A stretch of DNA of 64,000 bases from Magicicada septendecula. Taxonomy: Eukaryota; Arthropoda; Insecta; Hemiptera; Cicadidae. Position 1 is the stretch's first letter, and the number at the start of each line of letters is the position of its first letter. This document shows positions 23,766 to 33,720 of the stretch, one piece after another. The notes under the pieces are model-generated. The model was not told the DNA's origin, did not search any database, and worked only from the letters and a program-made list of their open reading frames with translations. The stretch spans positions 398,179,469 through 398,243,468 of the forward strand of contig CM068371.1 of assembly GCA_034769895.1 (NCBI GenBank), read 5' to 3'. A program made the position numbers and the translations under genes.

Positions 23766-24719
23766 ATATTTTATATACAAGGAAAACAGAGCAAATATGA
23801 ATGTAAATATAATTATGAAATATTTTATTTTCATTGGCCACATGTACTCAGTGGCCGCATCCAGCTTGATGGTACTTCAAACTTTTCATAAAGCTTATCC
23901 AGCCACCTCCTCCACTGCCGACTTTATTCTGTGATTACACTAAAACCATCATCAGCACCGCAGTATTTGTTTCTTGCGGTATCCACACAACGTTTATGGG
24001 CTATACATAAGCGTATTTCCCGCGTTACGTAATCCACGCGAAATTCCAACTCCAGTTATTTTAAGAAACTACCTCTCTATCACACACTCACACACACTGT
24101 TCCAAAATCAAACGCGTTAGAGGCCGTTTAATCTATGCTTATTTTAGTTACCGCCCGCCGCCTTACGTCTACAAAAAAACGTTGCAAAGAAAATATTTAA
24201 CTCCAACATTCTAATTGTGTTTAACCAGAGGGCAAAGTGTTCTTTTACACACCGCTTCCTTCTTTGTATGTGTGTGTGAACGCGCGCGCTTGTGCGTAAC
24301 TATAAACTTTGTTTTAAGAGAATTCGTTGGTGTTTACAGTTGACTTTGTTTGTAGGAAAACGGTCAGCGATCGCGGGGGTAAACAACATTAAGTTTGTGA
24401 GCCACCGTCCCTCGAAGCAGGAGTCTGCTTTTAGAGGAATCGAATTAAACATTGGGTCTGCACGCTAGTGTAACATTGGTCCGACTGTTCTGCACGCTAG
24501 TAACCGTAGTAGCTAGTATCTGTGGCAGTTTCAAACCACTGTGTTGGTCCGGCAACACAACCTGACGATTTTCAAAGGCTCACAAAGGGATGCTGGAAAA
24601 ATAACATGGAAATAAAAACTAAACATTTAATAAAATATTTAATAGTTGCTATTTATTCCTCATACCTTAATTACGTCTTGCTGATGTCGACTACGGCGCT
24701 TTATAAGTTCCTGCAATAT
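23766..24719. other. No gene recognised
   Basis: Contains short CACACA and CGCGCGC runs (24084-24100, 24280-24292). Nothing else supported. Confidence 0.4.
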
Positions 24720-24985
24720 CGATGAAAATTGTCTATGGCACCCTTAAGCATTTAAGATGGCGGTTTAAATAATCATATATCTCGTCCCGTATTTCGTTCA
24801 TCAGGTCTTGAATTGTTTGTGGTTTGTTGCTGAAAACTTTATCTTGTAGGTAGCACCAGAAAAATTAGTCTGGGAAAACTATATCGGGAGATCTCTCAGG
24901 CCACTATAAAGCGCCAAATCTTGAAGTCAGCGTCCCGTTAAAGACTGTCTACAACCACTCCGTTGTTTCTCTTGTCGAATTAAAA
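24720..24985 (-). pseudogene. Tc1/mariner-superfamily transposase C-terminal remnant
   Basis: On the minus strand, from about 24945 leftwards, the translation gives WPERSPDIVFPD, a stop, FFWCYLQDKVFSNKPQTIQD and LMNEIRDEIYDYL. This is the well-known C-terminal block (WP.RSPD..PLDFFLWGYLKDKVY) of a large insect DDE transposase group in the IS630/Tc1-mariner superfamily, including its last catalytic Asp. It is a fragment of about 80 codons with stop codons; the rest of the gene and its ends are not recognisable. Confidence 0.7.
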
Positions 24986-26400
24986 GAATTCACCCACAAA
25001 AGGATAGAATTGCCACGATGGAGCACACAGACACCGAGAAGGAAGGCAATGGTGTCGTTCAAGTCTATAATTCACATGGAACCCTACTTTCATGAACGTT
25101 TGTTATTTCTTTTCCTAACGGACCGTTTGTTAATTAGCGATATAATTGTTAACCACCGTTGTATTAATAGCGGTCCACCAACGCGCGTTTTGAGCCGGTT
25201 AGTAAAACTCTCGTTAACACGACTATGGTACTTAAGATAGGCTAAAAAATTACGTAAAAAAACTTGTAACTATCTGTAGGATGGCTTTCCTGTTTTACGG
25301 TATTCTATATTTTTAAGCGTATTTATTTTACATCTCATTGTAGTTTTTATTTGTTTCGTTCCTGCTATTAAGGATTTCCCCTGTAACTCAATTCTTCAAG
25401 AATTTTGAGAATAATCTAATTTTTTAAGCCTATAGCGTTCTATAAATTTTGAATCGCACAAACTTTCAAAACCGGTAGGTCTATTTGTATATACCGGCGA
25501 CATCAGTTAATCGTCTTCGTTTGGATAATTTTTTAATAACCTGCATTTTTAAGCGTAAGACCTTTCCCTCTCTATAGTTTGTATTATATACGCCTACGCA
25601 ACAATTAAAAATAAAATAAATGATGTAATGAGGGAACAGAAAACACAAATTTTCTAATTACAAAAACCAAACAAATACGTGCATGTATTTTTTATTTATG
25701 TTACACGAACGACTACTTCACAAATATATAAACAACGTACGGATACATAAATGATCCCAAACGTAATTTTAAGGTTAGCTCTTCTCGTTTAAACGGCCCA
25801 TAGTTACCTAACAGGCCGTTAAGTTAACTGGCTGTTGTCTGTAACTGAGCTTCATGAAACCGGTTAACTTATCCTTGACAGGTGATTTACCGGTCGTTAA
25901 ATTCTTAACGGCGGTCAGTGAAAGGGGCATTAGTTTCGATTAACGCATTGCCAGTAAAAACGCGCTTGCCTATCTACCAATTATCCATGGTAGCCTATAT
26001 TAAAAGGCAAGATTGTAGTTCTCTCCAGCTGTAACCGCTTATTTCCTCCACCGAGACCACGGCTACCACAACACTTTACTAAAGTCGTCAGATCCCTTTG
26101 GCGGATCCTATATTCATGGTTTCTTAGTAATTAATACATTTGAAGTCAGAAAGGAAGTGATTGATAAGAATCTCTTTACACAGCTAAAAGTACTAAAAGT
26201 ACGTAAACTAAATAAACCTATGGAACTTGTTGTAATCACCCCACATCTGAGTTAAAGTAAAAATTGGATTTTCGTAGTGATAAATATAATAAATATCGGT
26301 ATGGAGAACCATACATGACTTCCATGTTCTAAGATTTATATTTATAATCATTTACGAAATGAAATGTTTCCATAGAAACTACTTCTTTCCACTTATTGCT
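24986..26400. other. No gene recognised
   Basis: Contains GTTAAC-rich stretches with TTCATGAA near 25085 and 25850; a similar stretch occurs at 36120-36240. These may be small, old MITE-like copies, but ends could not be defined. Confidence 0.35.
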
Positions 26401-26560
26401 TCAGCTTTAACCACAGTACTGTGGTCACTAACGTATAGCACCACACGTTATCGCACTCGATTTTCACTGATGATGGCAGTCGACGGCACTACCGAAACGT
26501 CTGGTTTTGCAGAAAAAATTGGACTACGGCCAAACAGCCCGGGAAGGAATTTTAACAACA
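26401..26560 (+). mobile_element. PLE terminus with hammerhead motif
   Basis: One end of a PLE-derived repeat. It contains AACCACAGTACTGTGGT, a partly conserved unit of the 71-bp repeat seen at 55.7-56.9 kb, then the hammerhead-like motif, then GGTTTTGCAG and the terminal block GGCCAAACAGCCCGGGAAGG. The last two blocks match the element at 55.6-57.0 kb almost exactly. Only one terminus is present. Confidence 0.7.
26467..26501 (+). ncRNA. Hammerhead-like ribozyme motif
   Basis: CTGATGA, then T, stem II GGCAGT with ACTACC (one mismatch), GAAA, then ACGT plus C17. ACGT is self-complementary, so stem III could form only between two molecules or two copies. Confidence 0.55.
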
Positions 26561-26749
26561 AACTACTACTTTGTTGCCGATAACGTAGTACACATATACA
26601 AATTATCCCCTCCCCCTTCAACTATAATTTTCATTTATAGAAAATTACCCCCACCACGTTCAACTAGCCTTTCATCTACGTTTCTGTAGTGGATTATTAA
26701 GATCTTCTTATCAGGATACTTTATTTATCAAAATTAAGTACTTTACTCT

Positions 26750-28218
26750 TGTTACAACAAAAAATGTTTCAGGTAAACTGCCCTTTCCCCGTAACCGATA
26801 TTCACCAAAATCAATAGGCCTTGAGTCTTCTACAACTCAGGCACATATGTAAAAAATTATTTGATTCTGTTTTAATTTACGGCAGTTATCGTTCGTCATG
26901 AAAAAATGTCTCTTTTTACAACTTAAAATGTTGCAGATAAACTACCCCTTTCCCTTAACCAATCTTCACCAAAATCAACAGGCCTTGATTTCTCTACAAT
27001 CTAATGATGTATGCAAAAACTTATTTGATTATGTTTGAATTTACGGCAGTTATCGTTCGTCATAGAAAAAATTAACCTTGTTATCACATAAAAAGTTGCA
27101 GGTAAACTACCCCTTTCTCTTAACTGATCTTCACCAAAATCAATAGATCTTGAGTCTTCTACAATTCAGGGATGCATGCAAAACAATATTTGATTCTGTT
27201 TGAATGTGCAGCAGTTATCGTTCGTCATAGAAACAATTACTCTTGTTAAAACATTAAATGTGGCAGGTAAACTACCCCTTTCCCTTAACCGATCTTCACC
27301 AAAAACAAGAGGTCTTGAGAACTCTATAATTTAGGCGAAACATTATTTGATTCTGTTTTAATTTACGGCAGTTATCGTTCGTCATGAAAAAATGTCTCTT
27401 TTTACAACTTAAAATGTTGCAGATAAACTACCCCTTTCCCTTAACCAATCTTCACCAAAATCAACAGGCCTTGATTTCTCTACAATCTAATGATGTATGC
27501 AAAAACTTATTTGATTATGTTTGAATTTACGGCAGTTATCGTTCGTCATAGAAAAAATTAACCTTGTTATCACATAAAAAGTTGCAGGTAAACTACCCCT
27601 TTCTCTTAACTGATCTTCACCAAAATCAATAGATCTTGAGTCTTCTACAATTCAGGGATGCATGCAAAACAATATTTGATTCTGTTTGAATGTGCAGCAG
27701 TTATCGTTCGTCATAGAAACAATTACTCTTGTTAAAACATTAAATGTGGCAGGTAAACTACCCCTTTCCCTTAACCGATCTTCACCAAAAACAAGAGGTC
27801 TTGAGAACTCTATAATTTAGGGTTATATGCGAAACATTATTTGATTCTGTTTGAATTTGCGGCTGTTATCGTTTGCCATAGAAAAAAATTACCCTTGTTA
27901 AAACATAAAACGTTGCAGGTAAACTACCCCTTTCCCTTAACCGATCTTCACCAAAAACAATAAGTCTTAAGAACTCTACAATTTAGGGTTGTATGCGAAA
28001 CATTATTTGATTCTGTTTGAATTTGCGGCTGTTATCGTTTGCCATAGAAAAAAAATTACCCTTGATAAAAAAAAGTTGCAGGTAAACTACCCCTTTCCCT
28101 TAACCGATCTTCACCAAAAACAATAGGTCTTGAGTACTCTACAATACTGGGTTGTATGCAAACAATTATTTGATTCTGTTTGAATTTGCGGGTGTTATCG
28201 TTTGCCATAACAAAAAAA
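26750..28218. repeat. ~163-bp tandem satellite, 9 copies, with higher-order repeat
   Basis: Nine units marked by GCAGGTAAACTACCCCTTTC near 26770, 26934, 27097, 27254, 27419, 27582, 27748, 27917 and 28079. Each continues with TTAACCGATCTTCACCAAAA and GCAGTTATCGTTCGTCAT. Three consecutive units (26861-27346) are repeated almost exactly from 27347, giving a 486-bp higher-order period. Non-coding on both strands. Confidence 0.92.
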
Positions 28219-29668
28219 TCTAGACACACACAGACGCTTTTCGAAAAATGACTTTTTTTTATGTTATGAGGGTAGTACAATCAGAATCTGCAATAATCTC
28301 GACCATGATTTTTTTTTTGCCATCACCATACTTCCATTTCCTTATGGAACATGGAAGTAAAAATGGCTCCTTTTTACACCAGTGGATGGCTTCAGGAAGG
28401 TAAGGTAAACTCCCTAAGTAGGCTGCCGCTTGTAAAATTACGTCTAACTTTTGTCTTCTTGCACTATGTAAAAATCGTTGGAGGTAGAATTTTTTGAACT
28501 TAGCCTACGGTCTTAAAAGAACAAAAGTCAAAATTAAGGCGAACTTTTCGTCTTCACTCAAAACTAGAGTGGTAAGTAGATATAATGTCTATAGACTGGA
28601 AGGCTTACTTAAGTCTCTCTCATATATGTCGTATTCCTTACGATAGACAGTGTGGAGAGCATTACGCTCAGCTGCCCGCACTGATAGCCCAGAGTGTTAT
28701 CGCGTATTTTATCTCGCTGAACCAACGTAGAAGCTAAAAACCGCAACTTGATTCAATAGTACGCCCGAAAATTGAATTCACGACCTCTAGGTTAATATCC
28801 AAGCATAACGAATACTAGTCTACTAAGCTCAATTATATTTAATTCAAAAAAGTTTTTCGAAAAACGACGACTGGGTTATGAATACTTATAAAATCACTTG
28901 TAACTTTGAGTTTTGTAACTTTGAGTTTTTCCCTTGCCATACGTAGGGAATTATCGAAACTTGACAGTAATTGATCAAAACGTAGTAATTTTTTCAAAAT
29001 GTCTAGAAAAAAGAAATAAAAATATCAAGCAATATTCTCGTTACCGCACAAAATTAGGCTCGTAAGAAATAATAGTGCACCCACACAATCAAACGCTTAT
29101 TTAAGTCTCTTTCATACGTGCGCTTGTCATACTGGGTACAATAGGAATTTGCCATGCTGTGAACAGAAACTCCCCTACAAAGTAGACGTTTGTAAATTAG
29201 CTCATTTAGAATGTTATGCGACCGAAAATAAATATATGATTTTTTAATAGTTGTATTAATAAAGAATACCGTGGCGTGACGACTTTCAAAAAGTATATTT
29301 AATAAAGAAAACGATTACTTAACTACAAAATAGAGGTTAATTTGTTTAAGCAAACAATGTTAAAAATGTTTACTGTCCTTTAAGATTTGTTAACAATGTT
29401 TCAAATTATTTCTCATGTGTGTCGTTTTTCAAACATTCATTTGTCACGTTGGCTTACACACAACTTCAAGTAGCCTTGTTAACAATATTTACTCGTATGA
29501 AAAGAAGTAATATCTCAAAATTACTGTATAATAATTAGTTGTAAGTAGCACTGAAATATTCTTTATCCCTTTAAAAATTAAAAATCTTTTATCACTTTTA
29601 TCCCGCTTTAACTGTTACCTATGACACTACCCTTTTTGCTACTTCTAAAAATGAATTAATAAATCATA
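28219..29668. other. No gene recognised
   Basis: A short ACACACACAGACGC stretch follows the satellite; the rest is AT-rich and featureless by eye. Confidence 0.4.
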
Positions 29669-29835
29669 AGGCTTTCACGGTCGGTGTCCACATGGTTGAA
29701 AACCAAACACGGGCCGTTAGGCCATGGTCTATAGTTTATGCTGGCAGACGTTTCGGCCTCACCACCGAAGGCCATCATCAGTGTGGGAGACGTCTGTCAG
29801 CACAAACTATAGACCGCGCCTAACGGCCCGGCTAA
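29669..29835 (-). mobile_element. PLE terminus: hammerhead motif in a long hairpin
   Basis: Starts with GGCTTTCACGGTCGGTGTCC. Two arms, about 29710-29750 and 29782-29830, are near-perfect reverse complements (GGCCGTTAGGC, GGTCTATAGTTT, GCTG.CAGAC) and enclose the ribozyme core at 29747-29781. The arms extend the position of hammerhead stem I by about 40 bp. No coding sequence. Confidence 0.75.
29747..29781 (-). ncRNA. Hammerhead-like ribozyme motif, best stem I
   Basis: Minus strand: CTGATGA, T, stem II GGCC..GGCC with an 11-base loop, GAAA, ACGT, C17. Core bases all match the hammerhead consensus; one extra T lies between the core and stem II, as in the other copies. The flanking arms pair as a very long stem I. 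Confidence 0.65.
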
Positions 29836-30419
29836 TAATGTTTTAAATTGAGAATTGACAAAGTTAATAAACTGGACTACACTGGTATAGACAAAGCTTT
29901 GCTACAGAATTGTGATAAAACTAAAATGATAATCGTCGATCGTTATCAGATCAGGCCCGTACATAATACAGCAGCCATGTTACTTCGCATGTGGTTACCA
30001 TGTGATTTATGATTTGTGTACCTTGGTTTTGATTTTTCATTCACAGATTTAAGCAGTGAACTTAAGGATAATAAAAACTCTGTTTCCTGTTGACAACCTT
30101 TTTTTTTCTGTCTCACCAAAATTCTCTAATGGTATGTTTATTAATATAACATATCTTTCTACCATTCTGTTAAATGGCATCCTCCATCCTGCCTACCCTC
30201 AATATAAGCTGTCGCAAACAGATCGAAGCTTTTAAAATGGCCTCCTTACGCGTGTTTCGTTGTCTTATGTCTTGTATCTTTGTGTTCAGTGCACAAACTA
30301 ACTGTGTAGTATGTATATGTATAAGTTCTGTACGATGTTTAATAAGTGTTTTATATTAAATATTACTTCTCGTACGTTATTATTATAACGTTACTCAGCG
30401 CTGCATTCACAGTACTGAC
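29836..30419. other. No gene recognised
   Basis: AT-rich; no feature supported. Confidence 0.4.
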
Positions 30420-31660
30420 CTTGATAATTAATGAAAGGCTTAAACAATGTGCATAAAAAAGTCTAGGGAAATATCAATGTGGTTTGCGACCAAAAAGAGG
30501 TACTTCTGATCAGTTGTTTGTTATAGAACAAACAGATTAGACAGGCATAGAAAAGTGGTATTTCTGATCAGACAGTTTATAGAAAAGTGCTATGAGCATA
30601 ATATAGATCTTCGCATGCTGCTTGTGGACTTTAGACAAGCATTTGATAGTCTGCGAATGGTAAACCTTTGTGAACCCATGCGGGATATGGGAATAATCCT
30701 TTGAAACTTATAAAGTTAACGATTTACATGAGATGCACAAAAGCCAAAATTTAGTATGGGAATATGCTGAGTGAATCATTTGCATTTAATAAGGGAGTTA
30801 AGCAAGGTGATGGGCTATCGGCCACCCTCGTTATTATTGCGCTACATTATGCCATTAAAGACATAGATCAGGGAGGAACAATATTAAATAAGATAAGCCA
30901 AATACGTGCTTACGCTGACGATGTTGTGATAATAGCCAGATCAACAGAACGACTAGTTGAGGAATACAAGGAGCTGAATAGAAAATCCACTGGAATGGGA
31001 CTGAATGTCCCAAAACTAAGCAAAACTAAATACACCATAATTTCTGCATCAGAAAGGAGAAGAAATCTACACAGCTTATACATAGAGGATAATTCATTTG
31101 ATGCAGTTAATAAGTTCAGATACCTGGGTAACATGATAGATAATGAAAGATCCATAAACACGACAACATATGACATGATACAAATAGGAAATAGGGAAAT
31201 AGGCATATTATGCCAACAGCAGACTATTGAGAAGCAAAGTTATTAGTCGTAACACAAAAATAAAAGTGATACTTATCAGACCGGTTGTTACTTATGACAG
31301 CGAGACATGGAGATTAACAAAATAGATACAAGTACACTAAGAAGGTTTGAAATAATTATTGTAAGACGTGTTTATGACCTGGTTAAAGTAGATGACGAAT
31401 AGGGAATACGAAATAAACGGGAGAAATGGTGATGAGCTGTTGCAGCATGAAGACATTGTAAGATTCGTAAAACTCAGCAAATACAATAGATTTAAAAGCA
31501 GAAAGAGAGACCGATCTAGGATAAGATGGTTGGATGATGTGCTGGAAGAATACCAAGAGAATGGTTGTGCGGGATTACATTGAGATGACAGTGGATAGAA
31601 AACATTGGAGAAGATTGGTGTTGGAAGCAAGGGCTCACGTTGGGCTGTAGTGCTAAAGAA
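30420..31660 (+). pseudogene. LINE reverse transcriptase, disrupted
   Basis: The plus-strand ORF2 fragment starts inside the reverse transcriptase (NERLKQCA, KYQCGLRPKRGTSDQLFVIE), continues with LLVDFRQAFDSLRMVN (motif A), FAFNKGVKQGDGLSATL (motif B) and IRAYADDVVIIARS (motif C, YADD intact), then NKFRYLGNMI. The longest open part is 30764-31246. The C-terminus, in other frames, shows DIVRFVKLSKYNRFKSRKRD, SRIRWLDDVLEEY and VDRKHWRRLVLEARAHVGL, typical LINE ending, then a K-rich AAGAAGAAG tail. At least five stops or shifts. Clade not assigned; not the same as the Jockey-like copy at 20.3 kb. Confidence 0.88.
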
Positions 31661-32100
31661 AAAGAAGAAGCTGTTATTATTATATATGTAGTATATTACA
31701 TATTATATGTTATATATTCTATATTATATAAACAAGAGAGCGAGTTCTCAGTTTTTATCTGTACCGTTTGGGATTTGTCTGCTTGCCTACAGCTATCGAA
31801 TGTACAACCGACTTTCGTAAAACGTAACATGCGTGTCTATAACATGTCGTTCATCGCCCAGACACCTTTTCTTTTCGAGACTGATTCCTCCAAAAATAGG
31901 AGAGCGGGAGGCAGAAGAATGAGACGGAAAATTTTTTTAAAAATACCAGTAATCCATATCGGCCGTCATATAGAAGAAATTGTTTTTAAAATTTAATGTT
32001 AACAATATATTGTTTGAATAAACATAGGCTTTCACGCCCGGTGATCGCATTATCACAAATTTTTCGGGTTGTTAATTCTCGATTGTCTATGTTTATCTCC

Positions 32101-32136
32101 AAACGTTTCGTCCATACTGATGACGGACATCTTCAG
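32101..32136 (-). ncRNA. Hammerhead-like ribozyme motif
   Basis: Minus strand CTGAAGA, T, stem II GTCC..GGAC, GAAA, ACGT, then T17. Flanks ATTCTCGA and TCGAGAAT can pair at a distance. Confidence 0.5.
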
Positions 32137-32437
32137 TCGTCGAGAATACAAATCACGAACGAAAACAAACAATGGCGCGAGAAACAGTGGGCGGGACTGA
32201 CTACAACCACCCGCGAACGAATTCAAAAAAAGATTGTTATGTCGCGCTGAAGCACTTATATTTATACACTTCTTTTTAAAATGACCAACCAGCACCTTGG
32301 TCTGGTTGTATAAATATACAATCAGAAGTGTGTATAAATATAAGTAGCTGAAGTGTATAAATATAAGTGCCTCAGCGCGACAGAACAGTCTTTTTTTGAA
32401 TTCGTTCGCGGGTGACGTGATCTTTATTTCCGCGTCA

Positions 32438-32472
32438 CTGAAGATGTCCGACGTCGGTACGGACGAAACGTC
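32438..32472 (+). ncRNA. Hammerhead-like ribozyme motif
   Basis: CTGAAGA, T, stem II GTCCG..CGGAC (5 bp), GAAA, ACGT, C17. Opposite orientation to the motif at 32101. Confidence 0.55.
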
Positions 32473-32527
32473 TAGAAATAAGCATAAAAACGAGACCACG
32501 GCCAAACAGCCCGGAAAATTGCGATAA

Positions 32528-33204
32528 TATAAATGTTTAGTATAAGAAATATCAAAATTTCAAGACGCCAGGGCCCAAAAAAGTGAATCAAAACTCTGTA
32601 ATAATTGCATACTTTGTAAACCAATGTCGTATATCAAATTAAAAACAATTTTAACCAAAATTGAATATAGTACTTGGTTTTGTCTAGTTCAAAATTTTAG
32701 AGCATCAGCGCCTAAGAAAAGCGACCAAAATTTTGGAAAAAACTAAAAATTTAAACCGGAGTTACGGTCGTGTAAGAATAACGGTTTACAACAACATAAT
32801 ATATTTTTTATATATAGAATAAATTACTTTGGTACTTGCACATCTTGGGGTTATTAGTAAATCTACCCATGTCCACTCGTGTGAATTTACGGAAAACTGA
32901 AATTAAAGATTTTCAAGTGCAAAGCATCATAAAAATGATTTCTCCAAGGTTAATTTTTATTATTGACACAGTTTTTTTGTTAATTATGTACCTGTTAAAA
33001 TAAAAAGGAAACAGAATTGCATAAAAAATGTTGTTTTTGAAACATTTTGAAATATTATTAAAACTTATTTACACTTGGGTATTTTTACAGCTAACCCCTC
33101 GATATTATCTGTAATGTCTTCGTTTGTAAAAGCACGGTATATAAAAAACATAAAATTATAGAACTTTTTTTAAATTATAAAATATGAAAATGTGCTTTCA
33201 AAAT
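32528..33204. other. No gene recognised
   Basis: AT-rich sequence without supported features. Confidence 0.4.
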
Positions 33205-33720
33205 TCGGAACCTCTTCTTAAAATTGAACGAAGAATTCTTCGGAAAGTTTATGGCCCCAAGAAAACCGAAGATGGGTACAGGTATAGACCCAAAGAAGAT
33301 GTGGGTACAGGGATCTGGAAGATCTGGAAACGGCTTTCCGAAGGAAAAGACTGAGATTCCTTGGACACATGGTTCGGTCCAGATTAAATAAACAAATTTT
33401 CAACTATATTGGCAACTTTCCAGTCTGAACGGATACACCAAACGATTCAAGGAGGAAATGGTGAAACTAGGTATCTCTTTGAACGACTGTGTGGATAGAA
33501 ATACAGTACATACAAAAACAAAATTCAAAATCTTGAGGTTCTCTGCGGTGAGAAAAAGACGAGAAAGGGGTGGACAGTATAAAGGAAGGCGGTGTATAGT
33601 GTCATTTTTTACACGAATGAGGGCCTTCTGGCAGGAGAAGAAAAGGAAATGATATTCGCGTGATCCACGGCTGGCCTGTTCGTGAAAAAAAAAGAAAAAT
33701 TGCGTATAGACTTCTCTTCG
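33205..33720 (+). pseudogene. LINE ORF2 C-terminal fragment
   Basis: The plus strand reads LLKIERRILRKVYGPKKTED, then GYRYRPKEDVG, the usual segment after the LINE reverse transcriptase (R.FERR.LRKI.GP). After stops and shifts, the open stretch 33458-33652 gives MVKLGISLNDCVDRNTVHTK, then KFKILRF and RMRAFWQEKKRK. This matches a LINE C-terminal pattern in which a G(I/V)T..D..NR..F..K..... segment is followed by a basic W..RK tail. No reverse transcriptase. Family different from the fragments at 14.9 and 54.9 kb. Confidence 0.7.

Larger units (their letters stand above)
32028..32527. mobile_element. PLE-derived inverted element with two hammerhead motifs
   Basis: Begins with GGCTTTCACGCCCGGTGATC and ends with GACCACGGCCAAACAGCCCGG. 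Hammerhead motifs lie at both sides (minus at 32101-32136, plus at 32438-32472). Between them, two arms (about 32208-32275 and 32345-32418) are reverse complements: CGCGAACGAATTCAAAAAAAG, shortened here, through GTCGCGCTGA and CACTTATATTTATACACTT. The centre carries a few short repeats of GTGTATAAATATAAGT. Two PLE ends facing opposite ways around a palindrome; no coding sequence. Confidence 0.75.

Noticed and set aside
31640..31996. 118-codon plus-strand frame
   Set aside because: Begins in the LINE tail and runs through AT-rich sequence; no recognisable features.
32053..32505. 150-codon minus-strand frame
   Set aside because: Lies entirely within the non-coding palindromic PLE element.
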